DNA of 13,561 nucleotides from JANWZL01 sp037445185. Lineage in GTDB: Bacteria; Pseudomonadota; Gammaproteobacteria; Burkholderiales; Thiobacillaceae. The stretch is taken from positions 1-13,561 of the forward strand of contig JBBIKZ010000065.1 of the NCBI GenBank assembly GCA_037445185.1, written 5' to 3'. A program made the position numbers and the translations under genes. The number at the start of each line of letters is the position of its first letter. Position 1 is the first letter of the stretch. Below, piece after piece: positions 5,612 through 13,561 of this stretch. The notes under the pieces are model-generated. The model searched no databases. It was not told the origin of the DNA and worked only from the letters and a program-made list of their open reading frames with translations.

Positions 5612-6628
5612 CTACTCGCGCTGCTCCCAAAAGGTGGGGACGTAGCCCTGGATCACGCGCACGTAATTGGCCCGTTCCAGCGCCGTGGGGTCGGGCAGGT
5701 GCTGCTGGCTCATGCTGCCCTTGAGTTGACGCACGGAGGCGTATTCCTTCTCCTCCAGCCATGCGCGCATGTGCGCGAGGATCTCGCCGAGCCGTTCAGG
5801 ACCGTGTTGCAGCAGCGCCGAGGCCAGGTGCACCACGTCGGCACCCGCCAACAGCATCTTCAGCGCCTCCTGATGGCTGTGCACGCCTCCTGTCGCGGCC
5901 AGGGTCAGGTCCACCCGTCCGTGCAGGATGGCCAGCCAGCGGATGCGCAGCAGGGCCTCGTCCGGATGCGACAGGTGCAGTCGATGCGAGATGCGCAGAT
6001 GCTCCAGGTCGATGTCGGGCTGGTAAAACCGGTTGAACAGGGCCACCCCCTGGGCGCCGGCCACCTCCAGTTCCCGTATGAAGTGCGGCAGGGACGAGAA
6101 ATAGGGCGAGAGCTTCATGACGATGGGGATGGCGACCCGCGCGCGCAGTTCGGCCAGCAGGCTCAGGTAGCGCGCCTCGACCGACAGGCCGCTCACGAGC
6201 GGGTCGGCGGCGACGTGGTAGACATTGAGTTCCAGGGCGTCCGCCCCGGCACGCTCCAGCTCCCGGCCCAGTTCAACCCAGCCGGAGAGCGATGTGCCGT
6301 TGAGGCTGGCCACTACCGGGATGTCGAGACGCCGCTTCAGGCGCGTGAGCCGCTCCAGATAGGCATCCAGTCCGCTGCGATAGCGGGCGGGTTCGGGCAG
6401 GAAGGACGCCGCCTCGCCGTGTCCCAGCTCGGCGTGCAACAGGAAGCGCATGGCCTGCTCGTCCTCGGCCTGCAATTCCTCCTCGAACAGGGAATACATG
6501 ACCACTGCCGCCGCACCGGCGTCCTCCAGCCTGAGCACGCTGTCCACGTCGCGCGTCAGGGGCGAGGCGGAGGGGACGAGGGGGTTCTTGAGTTTGAGGC
6601 CCACGTAATCCGTCGAGAGGTCGATCAT
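5612..6628 (-). CDS. Dihydroorotate dehydrogenase-like flavoprotein paired with NifJ
   Basis: A 338-residue TIM-barrel protein of the class 1 dihydroorotate dehydrogenase superfamily. Visible marks are the N-terminal LKLKNPLVPSASPLT, SLNGTSLSGWVELG (109-122), ALELNVYHVAADP, the flavin-contacting Lys in VMKLSPYF (Lys172), and the FMN phosphate-binding LAATGGVHSHQEAL with AGADVVHLASALL. The authentic pyrimidine enzyme's catalytic loop with an NxSCPN-like Cys is replaced by LNVYHVAADP. De novo pyrimidine synthesis is therefore unlikely, and the substrate is unknown. The ATG at 6628 is one base past the nifJ stop and has AGGAG (6639-6635) 6 bases upstream, so the longer open frame to 6754 is rejected as a start. 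Such proteins are recurrent nifJ neighbours, suggesting a redox or accessory role with PFOR. It ends in TAG with no clear terminator after it. Confidence 0.9.
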   Translation of the reverse strand: MIDLSTDYVGLKLKNPLVPSASPLTRDVDSVLRLEDAGAAAVVMYSLFEEELQAEDEQAMRFLLHAELGHGEAASFLPEPARYRSGLDAYLERLTRLKRRLDIPVVASLNGTSLSGWVELGRELERAGADALELNVYHVAADPLVSGLSVEARYLSLLAELRARVAIPIVMKLSPYFSSLPHFIRELEVAGAQGVALFNRFYQPDIDLEHLRISHRLHLSHPDEALLRIRWLAILHGRVDLTLAATGGVHSHQEALKMLLAGADVVHLASALLQHGPERLGEILAHMRAWLEEKEYASVRQLKGSMSQQHLPDPTALERANYVRVIQGYVPTFWEQRE

Positions 6629-6629
6629 G

Positions 6630-9600
6630 TCAGTCTCCTGCCTTGTGCGCGTCGGCCGGATGCAGGCCTGCGCCCTGTTCGGCGGCGGCAGCCGGGGTGG
6701 CGGCCATGGCCTGATAGGCCGCGTAGCGCCGCCGCACCTCGGCCTGGGCGGCATCCAGGAAGGCCGCTGCGGCCTCCGGATGACTGCGCCAGAGCATGGC
6801 GAAGCGGGTCTCGCTGTCCATGAGGTCCTTGAGCGGTCTGCTCGGTGCGGCCGAATCCAGGCGCAGGGGGTTGCCCTGGGCCGCCGCCCGCGGGTCGTAG
6901 CGCAGCAGCGGCCAGTGGCCCGTCTTCACGGCCAGGTCCTGCTGGCGCAGATTGTGCTCCAGGTCGACACCATGGGCGATGCACGGGCTGTAGGCGATGA
7001 TCAGCGAGGGACCGACATAGCTCTCCGCCTCATGGAAGACCCTGAGGGTGTGCACGTCCTTGGCCCCATAGGCGACCTTGGCGACATAGACGTTGCCATA
7101 GTCCATGGCCAGGCGGGCGAGGTCCTTCTTGGCGGTCGGCTTGCCGCCAGCGGAGAACTTGGCCACCGCCCCCAGCGGGGTGGCCTTGGAGGTCTGCCCG
7201 CCGGTATTGGAATAGACCTCGGTGTCCAGCACCAGGATGTTGACGTCGTAAGGCAGGGCGAGCACGTGGTCGAGCCCGCCGTAGCCGATGTCGTAGGCCC
7301 AGCCGTCGCCGCCGATGATCCACACCGAGCGCCGGATCAGCCATTCGGCCACGCCGGCCAGCTCCCCCGCCCGCGCATCGGTGCGCGTGCGCAGCCTGTC
7401 CAGCAGAACGGCCACCCGCTCGCGTTGCCGGCGTATCGCCGCTTCGTCGCGCTGCTCTGCCGTCAGCAGGGCCTCGGCCAGGTCGGCGCCGATGTCGCCG
7501 GCCAGCTCGCGCACCAGGGCGCGGGCGTGGTCCATGAGGAAATCCGCCGCCAGACGCATGCCGAGTCCGAACTCGGCGTTGTCCTCGAACAGCGAATTGC
7601 TCCAGGCCGGCCCCCGCCCCTCGGCATTGGTGGTGTAGGGCGTGGTGGGCAGGTTGCCGCCATAGATGGAGGAGCAGCCGGTGGCGTTGGCGATGAGCAT
7701 GCGCTCACCGAAGAGCTGGGTGGCCAGCCGGATGTAGGGCGTCTCGCCGCAGCCCACACAGGCGCCGGAGTACTCGAAAAGGGGGTCGAGCAGCATGGCG
7801 CCCGGCAGGGTGCCTTGCTTGATGGCCAGGCGGTCGTATTCGGGCAGACCGAGGAAGAAGGCGTAGTTCTCGCGCTCCTGCAGCCGCAGCGGGTCCTGCG
7901 GCGCCATGTTGAGGGCGCGGTGCGAGACGTTGGACTTGTCGTGGATGGGACAGGCCTCGACGCAGTTGCCGCAGCCGGTGCAGTCCTCCGGCGCCACCTG
8001 ATAGCCGATGTGCAAGCCCGGCGGGTAGTCCTTGCTGCGCACCGGCACGTGCTTGAAGCTGGGCGGTGCGCCGGCGGCCGCCTCGGCGGGGAAGACGCGG
8101 GCGCGTATGGCGCTGTGCGGACAGACGAAGACGCACTTGCCGCACTGGGTGCACAAGGCCTCGTCCCAGACCGGGATCTCCAGGGCCAGATTGCGCTTCT
8201 CGTATTTCGCCGTGCCGGTGGGGAAGCTGCCGTCCGGCGGCATGAGCGAGACGGGCAGACGGTCGCCCTGGCCCAGGTAGATGGGCAGCGTGACGCGGCG
8301 CACGAACTCGGGCAGCTCGCCGGCGTTGGACAGGCAGGCCTCGCCTGGCTGCGGTCCGGCCTGCGCTTCGTCTTGCGGGACCTCGACGCGGCGCAGGTTT
8401 TCCAGCGTCATGTCGATGGCGCGGTAATTGAGTTCCGCCAGCCGCCGGCTCTTCTTGCCGTAGGTCTTGTCCACGGCCTGCTTGATGGCGGCGATGGCCG
8501 CCTCGCGGGGCAGGATGCCGGAGATGGCGAAGAAGCAGGTCTGCATGATGGTGTTGATGCGCCGCCCCATGCCGGCCTCATCCGCCACGCGATAGGCATC
8601 GATGGCGTAGAGGCTCAGGCCCTTGTCCCGGATCGCCTGCCGCACGCGCGCCGGCAACTGCGCCCAGACCGCCTCGGCCGGCGCCGGATGGTTCAGGAGG
8701 AAGACCGCCTCTGGGCCGGCGTGCTCGAGCACGTCGTAGCGCTCGAGGAACACCGGCTGATGGCAGGCGACGAAGCGGGCCTCGCCGGCGCCGACCAGAT
8801 AGGCCGAGCGGATGGGCCGGGGGCCGAAGCGCAGGTGGGAGACGGTCACCGCCCCGGACTTCTTGGAGTCGTAGACGAAATAGCCCTGGGCAAAAAGGTC
8901 GGTCGCCTCGCCGATGATCTTGATCGAGTTCTTGTTGGCCGACACGGTCCCATCCGAGCCCAGGCCCCAGAACACCGCCGCCTGGCTGGCCCGTGCCGCC
9001 TCGGTGCGGAACGACGCATCCCAGGGCAGGGACAAACCGGTCACGTCGTCGTGGATGCCGAGGGTGAATTCGGGGCGCGCTGCTGTCTCGTTCAGGGCAT
9101 CGAACACGGCCTTGGCCATGCCCGGGGTGAACTCCTTGGAGGCGAGACCGTAGCGGCCGCCGCTGACGCGCGGCATCGGCCTCAGGCCGTCGGCCGCGGC
9201 CCGGGCCAGGGCGGTGAGGACGTCCTTGTACAGGGGCTCGCCCGCCGCGCCCGGCTCCTTGCAGCGGTCGAGCACCGCCACCGTACGCGCCGTGACCGGC
9301 AGTGCCCGGATCAGCGCCGCCGCATCGAAGGGGCGGTACAGCCGCACCTTCACGAGCCCCACGCGCTCCCCGGTGGCGAGGAGATGCTCGACCGTCTCCT
9401 CGGCCGTCTCGGCGCCGGAGCCCATGAGCACCACCACCCGCTCCGCCTCGGGGTCGCCGACGTACTCGAAGAGCCGGTACTGGCGTCCGGTGAGCGCGGC
9501 GAAACGGTCCATGGCCGCCTGCACCACATCGGGGAAGGCGTCGTACCAGGGGTTGGCACGCTCACGCGACTGGAAGAAGACGTCCGGATTCTGCGAGGTG

Positions 9601-10247
9601 CCGCGGATCACCGGGTGTTCTGGCGACAGGGCACGCGCGCGGTGGGCCGCCACCCAGTCGGGGGCGATCATGGCGCGCACGGTGGCGTCATCGACGCCGA
9701 TGATCTTGGCCACCTCGTGCGAGGTGCGAAAGCCGTCGAAGAAGTGCAGCACCGGGATGCGTCCGGCCAGGCTGGCGGCCTGCGCGATGAGGGCGAAGTC
9801 CTGCGCCTCCTGCACGGAATTGGCGGCCAGCAGGGCGAAACCGGTGCCGCGGCAGGCCATGACGTCGCTGTGGTCGCCAAAGATGGACAGGGCGTGAGTA
9901 GCGATGGCCCGGGCCGACACGTGCAGGACGAAGGGAGTGAGCTCGCCGGCGATCTTGTACATGTTGGGGATCATCAGCAGCAGGCCCTGGCTGGCGGTGA
10001 AGCTGGTGGCGAGCGCCCCGCCCGTGAGCGCCCCGTGCAACGTCCCCGCGGCGCCCGCCTCGCTCTGCATCTCGATCACCCGCGGGACCGAGCCCCACAG
10101 GTTGGTGCGCCCCTGCGACGCCCATTCATCGGCCAGCTCCCCCATCGGCGAGGCGGGGGTGATGGGATAGATGGCGATGACCTCGTTGGTGAGGTAGGCG
10201 ATGCGCGCCGCCGCCTCGTTGCCGTCGATGGTGAGATGCTGCGTCAT
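6630..10247 (-). CDS. nifJ: Pyruvate:ferredoxin (flavodoxin) oxidoreductase NifJ
   Basis: Single-chain PFOR of 1205 residues, close to the usual length of about 1,170-1,200. It converts pyruvate, CoA and oxidised ferredoxin or flavodoxin to acetyl-CoA, CO2 and reduced carrier in the cytoplasm. The domains run in standard order: pyruvate/TPP domain I with IYPITPASPMGE (Thr30) and QSEAGA (Glu63), the CoA-linked domain II, and the gamma-type domain with GLGSDGTVSANKNSIK. Then comes a 2x[4Fe-4S] ferredoxin domain (Cys699, 702, 705, 709 and 756, 759, 762, 766), followed by the TPP domain. Proximal-cluster cysteines are Cys830, 833, 858 and 1089, with the same spacing as the Desulfovibrio africanus enzyme; GGDGWAYDIG and DTEVYSNTGGQTSKATP bind TPP/Mg. 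A purine-rich AGCGGGGG precedes the ATG. It is co-transcribed with the DHOD-like gene. All catalytic residues I could check are intact. Confidence 0.97.
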   Translation of the reverse strand: MTQHLTIDGNEAAARIAYLTNEVIAIYPITPASPMGELADEWASQGRTNLWGSVPRVIEMQSEAGAAGTLHGALTGGALATSFTASQGLLLMIPNMYKIAGELTPFVLHVSARAIATHALSIFGDHSDVMACRGTGFALLAANSVQEAQDFALIAQAASLAGRIPVLHFFDGFRTSHEVAKIIGVDDATVRAMIAPDWVAAHRARALSPEHPVIRGTSQNPDVFFQSRERANPWYDAFPDVVQAAMDRFAALTGRQYRLFEYVGDPEAERVVVLMGSGAETAEETVEHLLATGERVGLVKVRLYRPFDAAALIRALPVTARTVAVLDRCKEPGAAGEPLYKDVLTALARAAADGLRPMPRVSGGRYGLASKEFTPGMAKAVFDALNETAARPEFTLGIHDDVTGLSLPWDASFRTEAARASQAAVFWGLGSDGTVSANKNSIKIIGEATDLFAQGYFVYDSKKSGAVTVSHLRFGPRPIRSAYLVGAGEARFVACHQPVFLERYDVLEHAGPEAVFLLNHPAPAEAVWAQLPARVRQAIRDKGLSLYAIDAYRVADEAGMGRRINTIMQTCFFAISGILPREAAIAAIKQAVDKTYGKKSRRLAELNYRAIDMTLENLRRVEVPQDEAQAGPQPGEACLSNAGELPEFVRRVTLPIYLGQGDRLPVSLMPPDGSFPTGTAKYEKRNLALEIPVWDEALCTQCGKCVFVCPHSAIRARVFPAEAAAGAPPSFKHVPVRSKDYPPGLHIGYQVAPEDCTGCGNCVEACPIHDKSNVSHRALNMAPQDPLRLQERENYAFFLGLPEYDRLAIKQGTLPGAMLLDPLFEYSGACVGCGETPYIRLATQLFGERMLIANATGCSSIYGGNLPTTPYTTNAEGRGPAWSNSLFEDNAEFGLGMRLAADFLMDHARALVRELAGDIGADLAEALLTAEQRDEAAIRRQRERVAVLLDRLRTRTDARAGELAGVAEWLIRRSVWIIGGDGWAYDIGYGGLDHVLALPYDVNILVLDTEVYSNTGGQTSKATPLGAVAKFSAGGKPTAKKDLARLAMDYGNVYVAKVAYGAKDVHTLRVFHEAESYVGPSLIIAYSPCIAHGVDLEHNLRQQDLAVKTGHWPLLRYDPRAAAQGNPLRLDSAAPSRPLKDLMDSETRFAMLWRSHPEAAAAFLDAAQAEVRRRYAAYQAMAATPAAAAEQGAGLHPADAHKAGD
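6635..6639 (-). promoter_or_regulatory. Ribosome-binding site that fixes the DHOD-like start
   Basis: AGGAG on the minus strand lies within the last codons of nifJ, 6 bases before ATG 6628. It decides between this start and an in-frame extension inside nifJ, and indicates translational coupling. Confidence 0.8.
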
Positions 10248-10279
10248 GTTGCCCCCGCTTTGCGGACGTCACACTCCGG

Positions 10280-10285
10280 ATTGTA
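10280..10285 (-). promoter_or_regulatory. Possible -10 element upstream of nifJ
   Basis: TACAAT on the minus strand lies 32 bases before the nifJ ATG, in the 85-base gap after the EAL-CBS-GGDEF gene. No matching -35 box is seen at 16-18 bases and no FNR-like dyad was found. It may mark a separate nifJ promoter. Confidence 0.3.
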
Positions 10286-10332
10286 GACGGGCGCGCCGCA
10301 TCCTGCGGGCACGCGGCGGACGGGCGGGTGGA

Positions 10333-12192
10333 TCAGCGCTCGAGTGCCTGCGGGCTTTTTCGTCCCGGCGGCGATCGACGCCGGTCGACGAACAAGCGGC
10401 TACCGGCCTGGCGCTTGGCGACGCGTTTGGCCGCCGTGGCCGAATCGGTCACCTCCTGGTAGTGGTGGAAAGCCGTGGGATCGATCTGAACGGCACCGAT
10501 GGAGAGCGTGACGAGCTCATGGTGTTGCAGATTCCCACGCCGGTCCTCGCTCACATAACCGCCGGCCGCGCGGTGCTCCGCGCTGAAGAAGGCCATGCTT
10601 TGCGCGTCGAAGCGCTCGAGTAGTGCCTGACAGCGCGCCTCCCAATCCGGGCTCTGGAACAGGATGATGAAGTCATCGCCGCCCAGATGACCGACGAAAT
10701 CGAGCTGGGCATCGCAGGTCTCGGTCATCAGGCGGGCGACCAGACGGATGATGCCGTCGCCCTGGCGAAAACCGTAGACGTCGTTATATGGCTTGAACTG
10801 ATTGAGGTCGGCATAGGCGATCACGAACGGCACCTGCGCCGCCAGCAGGCGTTCGATGTGTTCCTGGATGGGGACGTTGCCCGGCAGGCCGGTGAGCGGG
10901 TTGGCATAGCGGGCGGCGATGATTTGCAGTTCGGTGACCTCCCGCATCAGGTCGAAGCCCGAGCCCAATCCGAGATAGCGGCCGGCGTCGGTGATGATGA
11001 AGCCGCCCGTGAAGGCCTGCTTGCCCTTGCGCACCACCAGCTCGGACAGTTCCTGGATCGAGGTCCGCCTGTCTACCACCACGGGATCCGGATCCATGAT
11101 CACGCGGCAGGGCTGCCGGCCGTACAGCTCGCGACTGTATAGGCGGATGAAACGGTTGAGCATGACCGGTCGATCGATGATGCCGACCGGCATCTCGTCG
11201 TCCACCACCGCCACGGCATGCAGGTCCGGATGCTTGAGCATGAGCTCCAGCACCGTCTCGCAGGGCGTGGTGGGATTGACGCCGGGTGCCTCTATGAGCA
11301 GCTTTTCTGCCCGCACCTGGCCCTGCGTGTAGGCCGCCACCTCCGGGATGATGGCGATGCTGTTGTCCTCCAGACAGCGCATGACCTCCGCGCCGGGCAC
11401 ACGGGCAGGCAGCGTGGCGGGGCGGCCGATCAGATAGCCTTGCCCGTAGCGGATGCCGATCTCCCGCAGCAATCTCAGCTCCGACACCTGCTCGATGCCC
11501 TCGGCGATCACCCGGGCGGCCGCGTTCTCCGACAGCTCATGGATGGAGCGGACGAAATGCACCTTGTGCGGGTCCTCATGCAGGCCGGCGACGAAGTGTT
11601 TGTCGAGCTTGACGTAGCTCGGTTTGATCTCCGACCACAGCCGCAGGCTGGATGACCCCTCGCCGAGATCGTCCACGGCGATGCCGAGCCCGATACCGCG
11701 CAGACGCTCGACCGTCTCGCGCAGCGAGGCGTATTCGAAACCGGGCATGCTCTCGGTCAGCTCCAGCACCACCTGGCCCGCCACCTGCCCATGCCGCTGC
11801 AGCAGATCCAGGATGGCCCGCTTCGATAGTTCTGGCGCGAGCAGGCTCATGGGGGAGACGTTGACGAACAGCAGACCGGACAGCCGCCGTTCGACGGCCG
11901 CGGCGAGGATGGTCTCGACGCACACCGAGTCCAGCTCCGGCACCCGATCGAGCAGGGCGGCCGCCCGGAACAGGGCGTCCTGGGCATGCAACGGGCTGTC
12001 GGAGGGTCCGCGGATCAGGGCCTCGTAACCGAAGATACGGCCATCGACCAGATCCAGGATGGGTTGAAACAGGACCTGCAGGGCGCGCCGGTCGAGCACG
12101 GCCTGCAACTGAGGGCGTACGGTATCGGGGCACATGGCAGGCGGCTCGAGGGGGTCGACCGTGAGTGTATTATGAGGAGATGACAGATCCAT
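10333..12192 (-). CDS. EAL-CBS pair-GGDEF cyclic-di-GMP signalling protein
   Basis: A 619-residue cytoplasmic protein with an EAL domain first (about 28-265), then a CBS pair (about 280-410) and a GGDEF domain (about 425-600), the reverse of the usual GGDEF-EAL order. EAL residues look complete: Glu57 in EALIRG, Asn111, Glu144, Asp174-Asp175 in AVDDLGEG, Lys195, Glu231 and Gln251, so c-di-GMP hydrolysis is plausible. The GGDEF domain has NPLTGLPGN, ADLNQFKPYNDVYG and a GGDDF signature (504-508). The inhibitory RxxD site reads AQLD (495-498), so product inhibition is probably lost. The CBS pair probably binds a nucleotide and regulates the two outputs. The ATG is 2 bases after the nfi stop with no ribosome site, which suggests coupling; Met20 (12135) is an alternative start without a better site. 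Which activity dominates cannot be told. Confidence 0.93.
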   Translation of the reverse strand: MDLSSPHNTLTVDPLEPPAMCPDTVRPQLQAVLDRRALQVLFQPILDLVDGRIFGYEALIRGPSDSPLHAQDALFRAAALLDRVPELDSVCVETILAAAVERRLSGLLFVNVSPMSLLAPELSKRAILDLLQRHGQVAGQVVLELTESMPGFEYASLRETVERLRGIGLGIAVDDLGEGSSSLRLWSEIKPSYVKLDKHFVAGLHEDPHKVHFVRSIHELSENAAARVIAEGIEQVSELRLLREIGIRYGQGYLIGRPATLPARVPGAEVMRCLEDNSIAIIPEVAAYTQGQVRAEKLLIEAPGVNPTTPCETVLELMLKHPDLHAVAVVDDEMPVGIIDRPVMLNRFIRLYSRELYGRQPCRVIMDPDPVVVDRRTSIQELSELVVRKGKQAFTGGFIITDAGRYLGLGSGFDLMREVTELQIIAARYANPLTGLPGNVPIQEHIERLLAAQVPFVIAYADLNQFKPYNDVYGFRQGDGIIRLVARLMTETCDAQLDFVGHLGGDDFIILFQSPDWEARCQALLERFDAQSMAFFSAEHRAAGGYVSEDRRGNLQHHELVTLSIGAVQIDPTAFHHYQEVTDSATAAKRVAKRQAGSRLFVDRRRSPPGRKSPQALER

Positions 12193-12194
12193 GT

Positions 12195-12929
12195 CTACGC
12201 TGGGCGAGGACGGCCGATCTCGCCCGCCGAGGCAAACCGGTGGGCGAGGCGGGTGGTCTCGGGCAGGCGGTAGCGGCCGGTGCAGGCCAGGACCAGTCGG
12301 ATGGCGGTGTCGAGGGACACGCGGTGGCCGATGGAGACATAGAGGGGCTTTACGCCCGCGCGGGTGCGCAATACGGCACCGATCACCTCCGCGCCGTCCA
12401 GGAGCGGCGTCCAGCCCCCTTTCTCGCGCGGCGGCTCGGCATGGCTGCCGATGAGCCGGCTCTTGGCCACGCCTATGGTGGGGACGTCGAGCAGCACGCC
12501 GAGATGGCAGGCGATGCCGAAACGGCGCGGATGCGCGCGACCCTGGCCGTCGCAGAGATAGACATCGGGGCGCACCTGGAGGCGCTCGATCGCGGCGAGG
12601 ACGGCGGGCAGTTCGCGGAAGGAGAGCAGGCCCGGCACATAGGGAAAGCCGGTGGGCAACCTCGCCAGGGCGCTGTCCATCGGCTGGAGCTCGGGGTAGG
12701 TCAGCACCACCACCGCCGCGCGGGTCACCTGCCCCCCTTGTTCGTAGCCCACGTCGACACCGGCCACGTGGTGGATCGGCGGCAGGCGGTCGACGGTCTC
12801 CACCCGTGTGCGCAACTCGTCCTGGATGGCCATGGCCTCCCTGGGCGTGACCGCCCAGGGGTGGGCGGGGGGATCAATGTGCCCGGCAGTCGACACAGAC
12901 CAGAGAGATGTCGTCGTGCCCCCGTTCAC
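12195..12929 (-). CDS. nfi: Endonuclease V (deoxyinosine 3'-endonuclease)
   Basis: DNA repair nuclease that nicks near deoxyinosine and other deaminated bases. Numbered from the GTG at 12929 (244 residues), the catalytic quartet is Asp59 (AGVDVGYEQGG), Glu106 (LLSFRELP), Asp127 (CDGQG) and His133 (AHPRR). The last three have the 21- and 6-residue spacing of Thermotoga maritima EndoV. The damage-sensing wedge PYVPG (96-100), the block DVPTIGVAKSRL and GHRVSLDTA also match. The start is uncertain. Homology begins at about HPWAVTPREA, so GTG 12929, GTG 12896 or ATG 12833 are options, none with a well-spaced ribosome site; the last would cut conserved sequence. The first two overlap the upstream phosphatase gene. 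The stop is TAG. Escherichia coli Nfi has 223 residues. Confidence 0.95.
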   Translation of the reverse strand: MNGGTTTSLWSVSTAGHIDPPAHPWAVTPREAMAIQDELRTRVETVDRLPPIHHVAGVDVGYEQGGQVTRAAVVVLTYPELQPMDSALARLPTGFPYVPGLLSFRELPAVLAAIERLQVRPDVYLCDGQGRAHPRRFGIACHLGVLLDVPTIGVAKSRLIGSHAEPPREKGGWTPLLDGAEVIGAVLRTRAGVKPLYVSIGHRVSLDTAIRLVLACTGRYRLPETTRLAHRFASAGEIGRPRPA

Positions 12930-13561
12930 CGCCGAGGTGGTCCCGCACCGCCGCGATCACCGCCTCGACCCAGTCACCGCCCCGTCGCAGCGCGGCGAGC
13001 AGACGCGCCTCGCCGAAGGGCTCACCCGCCGAGTTGCGCGCCTCGGCCAGACCGTCCGAATGGAGCATGAGGCTCGCCCGCCCGGACTGGACCTGCCAGA
13101 TGCGGGTATCGGCCTCGAAGCGCTCGGGGGGCAGGATGCCCAGCGGCAGGTGGTCCGACTCGAAGCGGCGCACCGCCTCACCCCGCTCGTCGACCAGCAG
13201 GGCGGCGGGGTTGCCGCCCTTCCACACCTCCACCGTCCGATTGCGGCGGTCGATGGCGGCCAGCGTGGCGGAGACGAAAAATCCGTGCGGGATCTGCCGC
13301 TGCAGCGAGGCGTTCATCTCGTGCACGATGACCGGCAGGGAGATGCCGCGCTCGGTCATGGAGCGGAAGATCTGGGCGATGGGCAGCAGGGGCAGGGCCG
13401 CCGTGAGCCCGTGGCCCATGCAATCCGCGTGCAACACGTACAGTTGCCCGAAGCGGGAACGGCTGGCGATGAGCAGGTCACCGCTGAAGCGGGTGGCCGG
13501 TTCCAGCCACAGCCTGAGCCCCGTGTCCTCGGTGCTGGCGGACTTGATCATCATCCTGAAT
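12874..13561 (-). CDS. SpoIIE/PP2C-type serine phosphatase, probably the C-terminus of a response regulator (5' end outside window)
   Basis: A Mg/Mn-dependent phosphatase domain of the RsbU/SpoIIE type, which typically dephosphorylates an anti-sigma-factor antagonist. The metal-binding motifs are present: FSGDLL, HADCMGHGLTAALPLLP, SATLAAIDRRNRTVEVWKGG, LHSDGLAEARN and GHDDISLVCV. The frame is open through the window edge (Phe-Arg precede the Met at 13554), so this is a partial gene. Homologues with this FSGD/GHG pattern usually have a receiver domain and a coiled linker in front, and I expect that here. Its 3' end overlaps the likely start of nfi by up to 56 bases, placing it first in the leftward group with nfi and the EAL-CBS-GGDEF gene. 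Confidence 0.88.
   Translation of the reverse strand, partial: FRMMIKSASTEDTGLRLWLEPATRFSGDLLIASRSRFGQLYVLHADCMGHGLTAALPLLPIAQIFRSMTERGISLPVIVHEMNASLQRQIPHGFFVSATLAAIDRRNRTVEVWKGGNPAALLVDERGEAVRRFESDHLPLGILPPERFEADTRIWQVQSGRASLMLHSDGLAEARNSAGEPFGEARLLAALRRGGDWVEAVIAAVRDHLGGERGHDDISLVCVDCRAH

Noticed and set aside
5612..6754. Longer start for the DHOD-like gene at 6754
   Set aside because: The extra 42 residues are Pro/Arg-rich, lie inside nifJ, and have no homology to the family, whereas ATG 6628 has AGGAG at ideal spacing.
4646..6823. A 725-codon plus-strand open frame spanning the repeat protein and the DHOD-like gene
   Set aside because: It crosses two well-supported minus-strand genes and their gap, and its translation shows no domain and biased composition.
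6627..10286. A 1219-codon open frame on the plus strand opposite nifJ
   Set aside because: The minus strand encodes a complete PFOR with every catalytic motif; the plus frame is a low-complexity Gly/Arg/His-rich shadow caused by GC-rich codon use.
10290..10320. GC-rich CGCCGC/GCGGCG pairing after the EAL-CBS-GGDEF gene as a terminator
   Set aside because: The loop is long and no T-tract follows on the minus strand; in such GC-rich sequence this pairing is expected by chance.

Overview
The window is GC-rich, densely coded proteobacterial DNA. The left part is a polar-flagellum type chemotaxis cluster (cheY-cheZ-cheA). The right part is a leftward block with a pyruvate:ferredoxin oxidoreductase and several signalling proteins. 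The CheZ and the CheA type point to a gamma- or betaproteobacterium. A chemolithotrophic or facultatively anaerobic gammaproteobacterium is a guess from gene content only.

Layout. Positions 1-4483 read rightward: cheY (5' end cut off by the window edge), cheZ, cheA, and an EAL-HDOD regulator. cheA carries an in-frame amber codon at 1955-1957 that separates the P1 (Hpt) half from the P3-P4-P5 half. A second suspicious change, Trp for Gly in the G2 ATP-binding box, lies further down the same gene. A hairpin terminator at 4506-4530 serves the converging leftward gene.

Positions 4556-5455 (minus) encode a secreted protein made of twelve 12-13-residue Asp/Asn-Pro repeats and two C-terminal NPFDP repeats; I do not recognise its family. 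Next (minus) come a dihydroorotate-dehydrogenase-like flavoprotein (5612-6628) and nifJ (6630-10247), coupled with a 1-nt gap. Upstream of them on the same strand are an EAL-CBS-GGDEF protein (10333-12192), endonuclease V (12195 to about 12929) and the C-terminal part of a SpoIIE/PP2C-type phosphatase (12874-13561, cut off by the window edge). The last three genes overlap or abut and look like one transcription unit.

Working together. CheA, CheY and CheZ form the core kinase-response regulator-phosphatase circuit of flagellar switching. The EAL-HDOD protein next to it and the EAL-CBS-GGDEF protein suggest a cyclic-di-GMP input to motility or attachment. NifJ and the DHOD-like protein belong to ferredoxin-linked pyruvate metabolism.

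The most notable points are the broken cheA, a duplicated N-terminal motif in CheZ that mimics its C-terminal CheY-binding peptide, and the Asp/Asn-Pro repeat protein. No tRNA, rRNA, CRISPR array, insertion sequence or integration site was seen. No gene-free stretch exceeds 300 bases.
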